64,000 nt of DNA from Planctomycetota bacterium. GTDB lineage: Bacteria; Planctomycetota; Phycisphaerae; Phycisphaerales; UBA1924. Each line of letters opens with the position of its first letter. Within the stretch, counting starts at the first letter, position 1. The translations under genes and the position numbers were made by a program. Positions 7,260 through 18,257 of this stretch are shown here, one piece after another. A model generated the notes under the pieces. That model had not been told where the DNA came from, did not search any database, and worked only from the letters and a program-made list of their open reading frames with translations. The DNA lies in NCBI GenBank assembly GCA_020831805.1, contig JAFIFX010000012.1, positions 1-64,000 of the forward strand, in the 5' to 3' direction.

Positions 7260-8768
7260 ATGAAACGCATGCTGGCCCTTTCCGTGATCGTCCCGGCCGC
7301 CTGGGGCGCCGTCGCCTCCGCGCCCGCACGCGGCGCGGAACCGGACCTGACAGCCTGGTCCGTGGTGTCCGAGCCGGGCACGCCCCGCCCGCCCTTCCGG
7401 TTCGAGCCGGAGGACGAGGCCCTGCTCGACGCGATCCAGCTCGGGTGCCTGAACTTCTTCCTCGATGAGGTCGACCCTGTCACGGGGATGGTGCTGGACC
7501 GGACCGGGGCGCGGACGATCAGCGTGGCGGGGGTCGGGTTTCAGCTCACGGTGCTGTGCATCGCCGACCATCGCGGCTGGCTGGAGCCCGGCGAGGCCGG
7601 GGCGATCGCGCTGCGGATCGTGCGGGCCCTACACGCCAACCCGGCCAACCGGGAGCGCGGCGTGTTCTACCACTACCTCGAACCGGGCACCGCCGGCCCG
7701 AGCAGCGAGGGGTACGAGGAGGTCGCCAGCACCGTGGACACCGCGCTGCTCTTCGCGGGGCTGCTGACGGCGGGGCGGCACTTCGGCGGCGACATCCGTG
7801 AGCTGGCCGACGATCTCGTGCTCAACGCGGACTGGCGGTCGTACATCCTCGACCGGCCCTCCACCGGGCACAACGACGGGTTCATCTCGCTGGGATGGCG
7901 ACGGCCCCGCGACCCGGACGCGCCGTTCGGCGAGGGGCTGCTGTCCTTCACCTGGTCGGACACGGGCGACGAGCAACGCCTGACCGCGTTCATCGCCCGG
8001 CTCCCGACCGATCCGAGCCGACGCGTCCCGCCCGAGATGTATCACGGGCTGCGTCGCACGCTCGGCACGATGCCGGACGGGCGGCCGATCGTCTGGTTCC
8101 CCTGGTCCGGGGCGCTGTTCACGGCGTTCTTCGCGCACTGCTGGATCGACGACGCCCGGCGCGGGCCGGATGATCCGGCGGCGTGGGGCGTCGAACACCG
8201 ACCCCGGGTGGACTGGTGGGAGAACAGCCGGCGCACCGCGCAGCTCCACCGGGCCCGCGCGATCGAGAACCCGCGCGGGCTGCCGGGGTTCGGGCCCGAC
8301 CTGTGGGGGCTCAGCGCGTGCGACGGAGACGGGCGGTACCTCGTGCCCGGCGTCTTCCCGACGCTCGCGCCCGTGCAGTTCGGCGAGCCCGGACGCGACC
8401 ATCTGACCAAGCAGCCCAAAGACAACTGGGCCGACGGGACCGTTGCGCCGTACGCCGCCGGCAGCACGATCATGTTCGAGCCCGGTCCGGCGCTGGACGC
8501 GCTGCGGAACTACCGGCGGATCGCCGAAGAGCACGCGCCGGCGCTGTGGGCCGATCCGGCTTCAGGCGGCCACGGATTCGCGGACTCGTTCCGGCCCGGG
8601 CCGGACGGCACGGTGGTGTGGGTCGCGCCGGACCGCGTGGCGATCGACGCGGGCCCGCTGATGATCGCGATCGAGAACGCGCGCAGCGGGTTCGTGTGGG
8701 ACACCTTCATGGCCCACCCCTCGGTGCGTGCGAACCGCCTGCTGGCCGATCCGTTGCTGGACGAGTGA
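7260..8768 (+). CDS. exported glucoamylase-like protein (GH144-type)
   Basis: This 502-residue protein has a signal peptide (MKRMLALSVIV... to about residue 25, cut near ARGAEP). The body matches the glycoamylase-like (alpha/alpha)6 domain. Recognisable family segments are the LLDAIQLGCLNFF helix, the SVAGVGFQLTVLCIADHRGW block, the GVFYHYLEP turn and the STVDTALLFAGLLTAGRHF block. Characterised members of GH144 are endo-beta-1,2-glucanases; the substrate here is inferred only from the family. The ATG at 7260 fits the signal peptide. It is monocistronic and converges on the M32 peptidase gene 10 bases away. Confidence 0.82.
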   Translation: MKRMLALSVIVPAAWGAVASAPARGAEPDLTAWSVVSEPGTPRPPFRFEPEDEALLDAIQLGCLNFFLDEVDPVTGMVLDRTGARTISVAGVGFQLTVLCIADHRGWLEPGEAGAIALRIVRALHANPANRERGVFYHYLEPGTAGPSSEGYEEVASTVDTALLFAGLLTAGRHFGGDIRELADDLVLNADWRSYILDRPSTGHNDGFISLGWRRPRDPDAPFGEGLLSFTWSDTGDEQRLTAFIARLPTDPSRRVPPEMYHGLRRTLGTMPDGRPIVWFPWSGALFTAFFAHCWIDDARRGPDDPAAWGVEHRPRVDWWENSRRTAQLHRARAIENPRGLPGFGPDLWGLSACDGDGRYLVPGVFPTLAPVQFGEPGRDHLTKQPKDNWADGTVAPYAAGSTIMFEPGPALDALRNYRRIAEEHAPALWADPASGGHGFADSFRPGPDGTVVWVAPDRVAIDAGPLMIAIENARSGFVWDTFMAHPSVRANRLLADPLLDE

Positions 8769-8778
8769 GCCCCGGCGG

Positions 8779-10323
8779 TCACATGCCGTAGGCGGGCTTG
8801 ACGCGTCGTTCGAGGTGGCGCATCAACGGGTCGGCGCTGAGCGGCTTGCCGGTGGCGCGTTCGCAGAGTTCGCCGGCGGTGTAGCGGCGCCCGTGCTGGT
8901 GGATGTTGGTCCGCAGCCACGACAGGAGCTGGGCGAACTCGCCGCGGGCCATCTGGTCGTCCAGATCGGGGATCTGCTCGTTGATGGTTTCCCACAACTG
9001 GGCGGCGTAGAGGTTGCCGAGCGAGTAGGTCGGGAAGTAGCCGATCAGGCCGAAGGACCAGTGGACATCCTGCAGGCAGCCGCGCCGGTCGTCGGGCACA
9101 TCGACGCCGAGGAGGTTCTTGTACTGCTCGTTCCATGCGCCGGGCAGGTCCTTGATGGACAGGTCGCCGCGGACCAGGGCCCGCTCGAGCCCGAAGCGGA
9201 TCATGACATGCAGGTTGTAGGTCGGCTCGTCGGACTCCACGCGGATGAGCGAGGGGGTGCAGGTGTTCATCGCGGCGGTCATCTGATCGAGCGAGACATC
9301 CGAGAGCGTGCTCCCGAAGTGCTTGTTGGCCAGGGGCAGGGCCCACTTCCAGAACGGCGCGGAGCGCCCGACGAAGTTCTCCCACAGGCGGCTCTGCGAC
9401 TCGTGGATGCCCAGCGAGACGCTGCCGGCCAGCGGGGTGCCCGCGTGGGGGCCGCTCTTGGGCAGGCCCTGCTCGTACAGGCCGTGGCCGCCCTCGTGCA
9501 TGGTGCTGGTCAGCGCGTCGGCGAAGTTGTCCTCGGCGTAGCGGGTGGTCAGGCGCGTGTCGCCCGGGGCCATCCCCGAGCAGAACGGGTGCGTCGTGAC
9601 GTCCAGACGCCCGGCGGTGAAGTCGAAGCCGAGGGCTTCGAGCACGGCCTGGCCGAAGGTGTGCTGCTGGCCGACCGGGATGTTGCGGGACATGAAGTCG
9701 TCCCTGGGAGGAACGCCGTTCTCGGTGACATCCGCGATGAACGCGCTGAGCCGCTCGCGGAGCGGGTTGAAGACCGCCTCGATCTCCGCGGCCTTGGTGT
9801 CCGGCTCGTACTGGTCGAGCAGCGCGTCGTACAGCTCGCCGCCCTCGGGGATGCCCAGGCACTCGGCCTTGCGACGGCTCAGCTCGAGCATGGTGGTCAG
9901 CGCGGGGGCGAACATGGCGAAGTCCGACTTGGCCCGCGCCTGCTTCCAGATGTCCTGCGCCTCGGAGCCGGCCCTGGCCAGCTCGGCCACGAGATCGCCC
10001 GGGACCTTGGTGGCCTGGTCGTAGTCGCGACGGATCTCGCGGAGATTCGCCGCCGTCTCGCTCCCCCCCGCGTTCAGGGCCGTGTCCGACTCGCAGGCCG
10101 CCAGCAGCTCGCCGACCCGCGGGTCGGTCAGCCGATCGTGGTGGATGCGGGCCAGGACCGACGCCTGCTCGGCCCGGGCCCGGGCGCCGCCGGAGGGCAT
10201 GTAGGTCTCTTGGTCCCAGCCGAGCAGCCCGCCGATGGATCCGATCGTGGAGGCCTCACGCAGCAGGGCGGTGAGCTGGGCGTAGTCCTTGGAGGTCGTC
10301 TGCGTTGGCGCGGCGGTCGTCAT
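8779..10323 (-). CDS. M32-family metallocarboxypeptidase
   Basis: This 514-residue protein is a thermostable-type carboxypeptidase 1 (family M32). The zinc site HEGGH lies at residues 276-280 (TMHEGGHGLYEQGL), and the third-ligand/structural motif GIHESQSRLWEN at about 305-316. The N-terminal GLLGWDQETYMPSGG block (about 32-46) is also a family signature. Family length is about 500 residues, so it is complete. It has no signal peptide and is probably cytosolic, trimming peptides from the C-terminus. The upstream region to 10390 is short. Confidence 0.95.
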   Translation of the reverse strand: MTTAAPTQTTSKDYAQLTALLREASTIGSIGGLLGWDQETYMPSGGARARAEQASVLARIHHDRLTDPRVGELLAACESDTALNAGGSETAANLREIRRDYDQATKVPGDLVAELARAGSEAQDIWKQARAKSDFAMFAPALTTMLELSRRKAECLGIPEGGELYDALLDQYEPDTKAAEIEAVFNPLRERLSAFIADVTENGVPPRDDFMSRNIPVGQQHTFGQAVLEALGFDFTAGRLDVTTHPFCSGMAPGDTRLTTRYAEDNFADALTSTMHEGGHGLYEQGLPKSGPHAGTPLAGSVSLGIHESQSRLWENFVGRSAPFWKWALPLANKHFGSTLSDVSLDQMTAAMNTCTPSLIRVESDEPTYNLHVMIRFGLERALVRGDLSIKDLPGAWNEQYKNLLGVDVPDDRRGCLQDVHWSFGLIGYFPTYSLGNLYAAQLWETINEQIPDLDDQMARGEFAQLLSWLRTNIHQHGRRYTAGELCERATGKPLSADPLMRHLERRVKPAYGM

Positions 10324-10389
10324 CGGGTTCCTTTCGTACGGGTCGTCGTCTCGTCGCGGAGGTTGTTCCGGCCGGCCGGGGCCGGGGTT

Positions 10390-11589
10390 TCAGCGGGCCG
10401 GTCCCGCGGCGTGCTGGAGGGCGATCAGAGCATAAGCCGTGATCAGCACGGGGTCCGTCTCCATCCAGCGGTCGTGCAGCACGCCGAACGAGCCGTCCTC
10501 GTTCTGCAGCCCTTCCAGCGTGGAAACCAGGTCGGCCCGCCAGTCCTGACCGGCGACCTCGGCCGCCCCGAACGCGTGCAGGGCCCGGGCCATGCTCGAG
10601 TAGTAGTAGTACCGGCCCTGGTCGCCCATGCCGGGGTTCTCGTCCATCCGGTAGTGCTCGTTGATCCAGCCCCAGGCCGCCCGCACGCGGGGATCGCTCG
10701 GGGACAGGTCCGCGTAGATCAGGCTCTTGAAACCCACATAGGTCATGGACCCGTAGGCGCGGAGCCGCGTGATCGTGCCGTTCTCGGTTTCTTCCTCGAT
10801 CATGCCGGCCATCGACTGGCCCGCGCGCCCGTCGACCGACTCGGCGTCGGGCACGGTAGCGTAGATGAACCCGCCCTGGCGCGAGCCGTCGGCGTAGGGC
10901 ATGTCGTTGGTCTCTTCGAGCATCTGCACACGCTGGAGGAACACCAGCGCCCGCTTGTACGATTCGTCCTCGGTGGACACGCCGGTGTCGTGCAGGGCCT
11001 GGAGGAAGAAGCCAAGGTTGGACAGATCCGGGCGTCCGTGGTTGCCGTAGCCCACGCCGCCGTAGAACGGGTGATCGAAGTCCACCGGCTCCCCGCCCGC
11101 TTCGCCGCCGCTCGATTCCGAGTATTGCAACCCCTTGAGGAACGACTGACCGCGCCGGATGACCTCCGCGGCCTCGGGCGAGCCGACCCGCGAGAGCGCC
11201 GACAGGCAGATCGCCGTGTTGTAGGTCTGCAGCAGCCCGTCATGGATCCCGCCGTCCGGCTTGGCGTAGGACAGGATGTTCCGCACGCCCGCGGCCACGG
11301 TCGGATCCCGCGCGTCGATCCGGGGATCGAGCAGCATCCCGTCGATCACCAGGCCGGTGATGGCGGGGAACGAGGGCCCGTCGGGGTTCTCGCGCCAGCC
11401 GCCGGTGTCTGGGTCCTGCTCCGAACGAAGGTACTCCAACGCCCGGTCGATCAGCACCCGGGCCCGGGCCCGGGTGTCCGGCTCGGCGGCGGTCGCCCCC
11501 GAGGCCCCCGGGCCGAGGGTCAGATCCTGCGCCGCCGCGATCGGCCCGAAGCCCATCGCCAGTCCCGCCGCCAGTACGCACCACTTCAT
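10390..11589 (-). CDS. exported terpene-cyclase-fold repeat protein (paralog 1)
   Basis: This 399-residue protein has a signal peptide (to about residue 20, AAAQ). Several prenyltransferase/squalene-oxidase type repeats follow, with the QxxxGxxW-like pattern degraded: EQDPDTGGW, YAKPDGG, LQNEDGSFG. Squalene cyclases act on lipids at the membrane, but this exported protein lacks an obvious DXDD catalytic motif, so it is probably a binding or structural (alpha/alpha) barrel. It follows rsmE with a 4-base overlap. A paralog lies at 40150-41223. Function unknown. Confidence 0.78.
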   Translation of the reverse strand: MKWCVLAAGLAMGFGPIAAAQDLTLGPGASGATAAEPDTRARARVLIDRALEYLRSEQDPDTGGWRENPDGPSFPAITGLVIDGMLLDPRIDARDPTVAAGVRNILSYAKPDGGIHDGLLQTYNTAICLSALSRVGSPEAAEVIRRGQSFLKGLQYSESSGGEAGGEPVDFDHPFYGGVGYGNHGRPDLSNLGFFLQALHDTGVSTEDESYKRALVFLQRVQMLEETNDMPYADGSRQGGFIYATVPDAESVDGRAGQSMAGMIEEETENGTITRLRAYGSMTYVGFKSLIYADLSPSDPRVRAAWGWINEHYRMDENPGMGDQGRYYYYSSMARALHAFGAAEVAGQDWRADLVSTLEGLQNEDGSFGVLHDRWMETDPVLITAYALIALQHAAGPAR

Positions 11590-12317
11590 CCGTCACCTCC
11601 GTGTGTCGCCCGGGCCATGAGGCAGGCCGACGCGGCCACCGCGGCCGTCTCGATCCGCATCGCGTGGGCCCCGAACCGCAGGACGCAACGCCCCGCGGAA
11701 CGGGCTTGTTCCAACTCCTGGGGGGTCCACCCGCCCTCAGGCCCCACCAATAAGACCGTATCCGTCCCGGACGCACCGGGTTCGAGCATCTCGCCGGACG
11801 CGTCGGCCAAGACCGCTCTGGGGTCTTCGAGGGCCTCGGGAAAGCCGATCCAATCGCCGATTTCAAGCAGCCACGCCCGGCCGCACTGCTTCGCCGCCTC
11901 GATGGCGGCGCGTTCGAGCCGGTCCGCGCGGAAGTTCGGCCGCTGGGTCCGCCAGGTCTGGAGCGGTCGCCACGCCGCGATACCGACTTGGGAGAGCTGA
12001 TCGATCATGGACTCGAGCCGGTCGCCCTTGGGCGGGGGGCACCAGACCTCGATCCGGGGTCGGACCGGCCCGACCCGGGTCAGAGCCCCCACCGCCAGCC
12101 GCAGCAGCGGCCTTTTGCCGGATTCGGCGTCCAGCACCTCGGCGGGGGCCAGCCCGCCGCGGCCGTCGAGCAACGCCACGGGCTCACCCGGCCGGATGCG
12201 TTTGACGCGGACGGCGTGGTTGGCCTCGTCGCCTTCGACCTCCAGGGTGGACCCTTCGGCCACACCGGCAAGGTCCGAGAAGTAGATGCGGTGGGATGGG
12301 GAACGATCCTGGTCCAT
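11586..12317 (-). CDS. rsmE: 16S rRNA (uracil-1498-N3)-methyltransferase
   Basis: This 243-residue protein has an N-terminal PUA-like part (HRIYFSDL, then DEANHAVRVKRIRPGE) and a C-terminal SPOUT/trefoil-knot methyltransferase. The SAM-binding knot motif LLVGPEGGWTPQELE and the LRFGAHAMRIETA segment match RsmE. It methylates U1498 in the 30S decoding region using S-adenosylmethionine. Its stop overlaps the start of the downstream cyclase-fold gene by four bases (ATGA), so the pair is translationally coupled despite unrelated functions. Confidence 0.93.
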   Translation of the reverse strand: MDQDRSPSHRIYFSDLAGVAEGSTLEVEGDEANHAVRVKRIRPGEPVALLDGRGGLAPAEVLDAESGKRPLLRLAVGALTRVGPVRPRIEVWCPPPKGDRLESMIDQLSQVGIAAWRPLQTWRTQRPNFRADRLERAAIEAAKQCGRAWLLEIGDWIGFPEALEDPRAVLADASGEMLEPGASGTDTVLLVGPEGGWTPQELEQARSAGRCVLRFGAHAMRIETAAVAASACLMARATHGGDG

Positions 12318-12342
12318 GGTCGGGACAGCCTAGTGCCCCGAA

Positions 12343-13650
12343 ATGGCGTCCGCACGGCCGATATCCCTTGAGTCCGCGCTGCGGACGCCCGATCATCCAC
12401 GCGTGTCGGCGGACCAAACGAAAACCAGGGCCCGGGCTGACGACCTGGAAGCGGCCATCGATGCGCTCCTCGCGGAGATCAACGAGACCTGCTCCCGCTT
12501 CGAGAACCCCCCGCCTGAGCAGAACGAGGACGAAGACCTCGAGGAGTACACGCGCGCGGTCAAGGCGTCCGTGAAGCCGTCCGCGCCGCCGCCGGCCGAA
12601 CCCAACGAGGCCGAGGCCGCCATCGACGAGGCCGGGCAGTCCGCCGATGAACTGCTCGAGCAGGCCGCGGACGAGTTGATCGAATCGCTCGAAGCCGAGG
12701 TTGAGCGGGCCGCACCGGAAGAGACGCCGGACGAGGCGGAGCCGGCGGACGCGGCACGCGAGACCGAGACCGAGACCGAGACCGCAGACGCGGCGGAACC
12801 CTCACCAAAGGCGGAGCCGCAGTCGGGCGACGACCTCCTGGAGAGCGCGCTCGACGAACTGCTCGGCGAAGAGGACCCCGACGCCAAGCCCGAGCAGGAC
12901 TCGGAATCACCTGAGAACGAAGCCCCGCCGGCCGCGGCCGCTGCCAAGGCCGCCCCGGATGTCGCCCCTGACGCGGATACCGGTGAACCCGACTCCGCGC
13001 CGGTCCCCGAAGCCGCCGCGGACGAGCCAGACGACGACGACGCGGACGCCATGGTCGATCTCGACGCAGCGTTCGACGCGCTGCTCGACGGCACCTTCGA
13101 GACCGCCGACGGCCAGACCACCGACACCGAGGGCGTGGACACCACCCCGGACCCGTCGCTGATGCTCGACAAGGACGAGCAGCCGGAGCCGGAACCGATC
13201 GCGGACACGGTTTCGGAGCCCGCGGTCGCGGCGCCCACCAAACCAAACCGGGCGCCGGCGGCGGCAGCAAGCGCTCCGGCCGCACCACCGCCGCCCGTGG
13301 AATCCCGACCCGTCCCGGCTACGCCCGGGACCGCGTCCGACCCCTGGCACCGCGTGGCGATGCTCCGCATGCGGGCGGCCGCGGGCTGGGCGCGTCCACG
13401 GCTCGGCGTGGCGTTCGAGGGATTCCTGAAAGCCGCCCGCCCGGCGGGCGCTCGCGCCCTGCTGGCGCTGTCCAAGCCGCTGGAGGGCAAGCCCACGCGT
13501 GTGCGCGACTCGCTCGGCTGGATCGCAATCTGGACCATGTTCCTGGCGGTGTGCGTCTGGCTGATGATGCTGATGCGCAGCCCCGAGCCGCTGGCGGCGG
13601 ACCCGAACGCCTCGCGCGTGGTCACCACCGAGACCGTGCCGGCGGACTGA
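12343..13650 (+). CDS. acidic low-complexity protein with C-terminal membrane anchor
   Basis: This 435-residue protein is not assignable to a known family. About residues 25-320 are Glu/Asp/Ala/Pro-rich and probably disordered. A short helical motif recurs in variants: AAIDALLAEIN, SADELLEQAADEL, DDLLESALDELLGEED and DAAFDALLDGTFE. A helical basic segment (about 335-390) precedes one hydrophobic helix (IAIWTMFLAVCVWLMML, about 399-416), then a short tail. The layout suggests a cytoplasmic disordered arm tethered at the inner membrane. Divergent from rsmE. The antisense frame is also open, but that is an effect of GC bias. Confidence 0.7.
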   Translation: MASARPISLESALRTPDHPRVSADQTKTRARADDLEAAIDALLAEINETCSRFENPPPEQNEDEDLEEYTRAVKASVKPSAPPPAEPNEAEAAIDEAGQSADELLEQAADELIESLEAEVERAAPEETPDEAEPADAARETETETETADAAEPSPKAEPQSGDDLLESALDELLGEEDPDAKPEQDSESPENEAPPAAAAAKAAPDVAPDADTGEPDSAPVPEAAADEPDDDDADAMVDLDAAFDALLDGTFETADGQTTDTEGVDTTPDPSLMLDKDEQPEPEPIADTVSEPAVAAPTKPNRAPAAAASAPAAPPPPVESRPVPATPGTASDPWHRVAMLRMRAAAGWARPRLGVAFEGFLKAARPAGARALLALSKPLEGKPTRVRDSLGWIAIWTMFLAVCVWLMMLMRSPEPLAADPNASRVVTTETVPAD

Positions 13651-13656
13651 CGCGGC

Positions 13657-14798
13657 TCACGGCGTCCCGGCGTCCGGCTCGTCCTCGGAGGCCAGCCCGG
13701 CCCGCCAGTCGGCGTCGAGCTGCTCGAAGGTCATCCCGAGCACGCCCTTGGTCGCCGCTTCGAGCGTGCCGCCCGCGGCCATCGCGCGCAGCCAGGCGTT
13801 GCGCCGATCGCGGCCGAACCGCTCGCCAAGGTAGGCCAGCATCGAACGGCCCTGGGTGTAGACGGCGCGCATGTGGTTCATCGCCTCGCCACGGAAGTCG
13901 GCCAACGCCTCGAACGGCATCAGCGCGCCCCGCTCGGCCATCGCGATGGCCCCGTCCGGCCGGGCCCGGGGGCGGAACGGATCGGCCGCGATCTCGGCGA
14001 TGCCCTCGAGCGCCCACCACGGCGCCTCGATCATGGCCGGGCCGTACTCGAACGACACGGCGTGGCCCAGCTCGTGCGCCACGATGGTGTCCAGCCGCGG
14101 GCCGACGAAGCCCCGGCGTCCCAGCAGCTTGATCGACTCGCCCGGCTCGTTCCAGCCGCCGAGCGGGTCGGTGTAGCTGAGCGCGATGGACTTCTGGAGC
14201 GAGGCCATGTCGGGATAGATCTTGATGACCGGGTCCGTCGAGAGTTGTTGGTCCAGTTCGGTCTCGACCGAGGCGCGCAGCTCGCCGACGCGGTCGGCCA
14301 GGTAGTCGGCCATCTCCGCGGCGCGGTCGTCGCCGGGCTCCAAGAGGATCCGCACGCCCGCGCCCTCGCGCAGGTCCCACTCGCGCCCGGCATAGACCCA
14401 GACGCCGTCCTTGAGCCCCAGCGGGCGGAACAGGGCGTCGTAGGACACCGACCGCTCGCGGTCCTCGCCCGGCAGCATCCACGACAGCGTCACGGGCGCC
14501 CGCCAGAACCCGCCGGCGTGCGGTTCGGGCGTCGATCGTGCGACGAACGCGGCCGACGCGACCGGGCGCGTGCGCAGGTCGCGGGCCCACATGCGCTGCT
14601 CCTGGGCGAAGAACGGGTCGGCGGTGTCGACCAGGGCCATGTACGCCCCCGAGTCGGCGCGGATCACGGCCGACTCCATCGCCGCCAGGGTCCTTCGCAC
14701 GCCGGCCTCGGCCAGGGCCGCCCCGGACCCGGTGTCGGCGGCCAGGGACGGCGCGAGCAGCAGGCAGAGAACGAGCAGGCACGCCGGAACGGCCTTCA

Positions 14799-14799
<1 letters not shown>
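13657..14799 (-). CDS. exported gluzincin-type peptidase (MA-like)
   Basis: This 380-residue protein has a signal peptide (LLVLCLLLAPSLAA). The zinc motif HELGH occurs in DTIVAHELGHAVSFEYG and is followed by a downstream Glu in WWALEGIAEIAADPF, the gluzincin arrangement of peptidase MA-like domains. A domain of about 190 residues lies before it. The true start is the ATG at 14799, whose A is also the last base of the asnS stop (TGATG), so translation is probably coupled to asnS. The open frame upstream of it is only an asnS shadow. Substrate unknown. Confidence 0.85.
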
Positions 14800-16217
<1,418 letters not shown>

Positions 16218-16291
16218 GCGTTCTGACTCCCGATCCCAGACGCCCCCGGTTTCTTCCGGGCGGCGGGCGGAAGTCTAGAGCCCCGGGCCGG

Positions 16292-17164
16292 TCACCAACG
16301 GGACCGGTCCAGGTAACCGTGCGGCACGCCGGCTTCCTGGTTGAGGGTGTAGACCGAGCGGTACATGATCCCCCCGCCACCGGCGTTGTTGGGCATCAGG
16401 GCGTACAGCTCGCGGGCCAGCAGGTCGCGCCCGAACTCCATGAGGTTCTCGGCGGTGCCGCTGACATCGCGCATCTCGCCCACCGTGCCGTCGGCCATCA
16501 GGTAATGGCCCATTCCCCCGTGGCGCGAGGTGAACTGGTCGTTGTTGCCCCACAGACCGTCGGGGATCGAATCGTTGTACCAGTAGATGCTCTCCTCGAC
16601 GAAGATCGGCATCGAGCGGAACGCGGTCATGAAACTCCGCCCCATCTCCCGTGGGAAGCGGTTGGGCCCGGCGATCGACGGCGCCCCGTCCACCGAACGA
16701 TCCAGGTAGAACATGCGGATATCCCGGTCGATCCGGGCGCCCTGCGTGCCGGTGATCATCGTGAAGTCGAAGTCCAGCTCGTTGTACTGGAACTCGAACA
16801 GGTTGGAGCTGGCGTTGCCGGAGAGCGAACGCCGGCCGTTGGTCGGGCAGGCCAGAATCTCGGTGACATTGTCAAGGTAGGTGAAGACCGGGCCCGGCTC
16901 GAAGCGGTTCTGCTGCTGGTTCCAGATCCGGGCCCAGGTGTAGGACTGGGCCCCGTTGTTGAGCACGATCGGCCAGATCCGATTCTGGTGGTCGTTGGCG
17001 TAGAAGCCCGTGGCCAGGCCGAGCTGCTGGTTCCGCGCCTTGCACATGACGGTCCGGGCCGTCTCGCGCGTGTTCGAGAGCGCGGGCAGCAGCAGGCCCG
17101 TCAACAGCGCGATGATGGCGATGACGACCAGCAACTCGATCAGCGTGAACGCTCGATGACGCAC
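16292..17164 (-). CDS. type IV-pilin-like pseudopilin with H-X9-DG motif (copy 1)
   Basis: This 290-residue protein opens with the prepilin leader and helix [19 protein letters not shown]. Cleavage would fall after Ala, with Glu at +5. Towards the end it has [12 protein letters not shown], the H-X9-DG signature of the very abundant planctomycete pseudopilin-like families. A tandem paralog lies just upstream at 17352-18221. Such proteins are thought to be exported and processed by a prepilin peptidase; their role is not established. A candidate extended -10 promoter lies 66 bases upstream. Confidence 0.88.
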   Translation of the reverse strand: MRHRAFTLIELLVVIAIIALLTGLLLPALSNTRETARTVMCKARNQQLGLATGFYANDHQNRIWPIVLNNGAQSYTWARIWNQQQNRFEPGPVFTYLDNVTEILACPTNGRRSLSGNASSNLFEFQYNELDFDFTMITGTQGARIDRDIRMFYLDRSVDGAPSIAGPNRFPREMGRSFMTAFRSMPIFVEESIYWYNDSIPDGLWGNNDQFTSRHGGMGHYLMADGTVGEMRDVSGTAENLMEFGRDLLARELYALMPNNAGGGGIMYRSVYTLNQEAGVPHGYLDRSRW

Positions 17165-17229
17165 CTAGACCTCCGTTCCGTCCGAACCGCCCGGCCGATG
17201 CCCGCGCAGAACGCCGGGGCCGTCACCGC

Positions 17230-17238
17230 TTTATAACA
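17230..17238 (-). promoter_or_regulatory. candidate extended -10 element of pseudopilin copy 1
   Basis: On the minus strand TGT TATAAA forms an extended -10 box about 66 bases before the ATG at 17164, in a locally AT-rich patch of an otherwise very GC-rich region. The -35 region is poor, as is common for extended -10 promoters. Prediction only. Confidence 0.4.
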
Positions 17239-17351
17239 GAAATCACGCCGTGCGGGAACCCCCTCCGTCCCTATCCGGGGCCGCCGATCGTCCGCAAACC
17301 GACAAAACAGGCCACCGGGGCGGAAACATGGGTGAATTGACCCGAGTTCGG

Positions 17352-18221
17352 TCACCGGGCCTGGTCGATCCAGCCGTGGCGCCAGCCCGCCGCGAGCCCC
17401 TCGAAGTAGACCGAGCGGTACCGCAGGGTGGTGTCGTGCCGGCCGGGGATCAGGGCGTAGACCTGGGCGGCGGTCAGGTCGGTCGCACGGTTGAACACCT
17501 CCTCAGACTCGCCGGTCGCGTCGCGCATGACGCCCACGGACCCGTCGATCATCGTGTAGTGGCCGGCCCCGTTGTGCCGGGCGGAGAACTGGTCGTTGTT
17601 GCCCCACATCCCGTCCGAGATGCTTGAGTTGTGGAAGTACGCGCTCTCCTCGACGAAGACCGGCATGCTGCGGAACGCGGTGAGGAACTGCAAGCCTTCA
17701 CCACGGGCGTAGTCCCGCAGGCCGGGGCGCATCGGCACGCCCTCGCGGGTGCGGTCGTAGTAGTACAGCGTGCGGCTCAGATCGATCCGCGCCCCCTGCA
17801 CGCCGTCGACCATCGTGAAATCAAAGTCCAGCTCGTGGTCCTCGCCGAGCCGGTCCAGGTTGGCCATCCGCTCGCCCGTGAGCGAGCGGCGCCGGTTCGT
17901 CGGGCAGGCCAATGTCTCGCCCGCGTACTCCAGATAGGAGAACACCGGGCCGGGCCGGAAGTCCTGGGTCTGCGGCTGCCAGATCCGGGCCCAGGTGTAG
18001 CGCTGGGCCCAGCCCTGGCGGACCACCGGCCAGATGCGGCCCGCGTGGTCGTTGGCGTACAGCCCGGTCGCCAGGCCGAGCTGGGCGTTGCGCTGCTGGC
18101 AGATCACCGCCTGGGCCGTCCCCCGGGCCCGGCCGATCGCGGGGAGCAGGATCGAGATCAGCATCGCGATGATCGCGATGACCACGAGCAGTTCGATGAG
18201 GGTGAAGGCACGCCGCGGCAT
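17352..18221 (-). CDS. type IV-pilin-like pseudopilin with H-X9-DG motif (copy 2)
   Basis: This 289-residue paralog of the 16292-17164 gene shares the same layout: the [19 protein letters not shown] leader and helix, conserved QLGLATG-YANDHAGRIWPVV and ACPTNRRRSL segments, and RHNGAGHYTMIDGSVG with the H-X9-DG motif. The pair arose by tandem duplication and has diverged. The 187 bases between them include a likely promoter for the downstream copy, so they may be separately transcribed. Confidence 0.88.
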   Translation of the reverse strand: MPRRAFTLIELLVVIAIIAMLISILLPAIGRARGTAQAVICQQRNAQLGLATGLYANDHAGRIWPVVRQGWAQRYTWARIWQPQTQDFRPGPVFSYLEYAGETLACPTNRRRSLTGERMANLDRLGEDHELDFDFTMVDGVQGARIDLSRTLYYYDRTREGVPMRPGLRDYARGEGLQFLTAFRSMPVFVEESAYFHNSSISDGMWGNNDQFSARHNGAGHYTMIDGSVGVMRDATGESEEVFNRATDLTAAQVYALIPGRHDTTLRYRSVYFEGLAAGWRHGWIDQAR

Positions 18222-18257
18222 GCCCCGAGCCTACCGGGATGAGCCCCGGAACGCAAG

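Noticed and set aside
8523..8535. Half-match (CGAAGAGCACG) to the queA palindrome inside the glucanase gene
   Set aside because: Only one arm is present and it encodes the family-like EEHAPALW segment, so chance is the simpler explanation.
8728..12000. A 1090-codon open frame on the plus strand
   Set aside because: It is the antisense shadow of the M32 peptidase, the cyclase-fold gene and rsmE. Its product is Val/Gly/Arg/His-rich without any domain, as expected from GC-biased codons read backwards.
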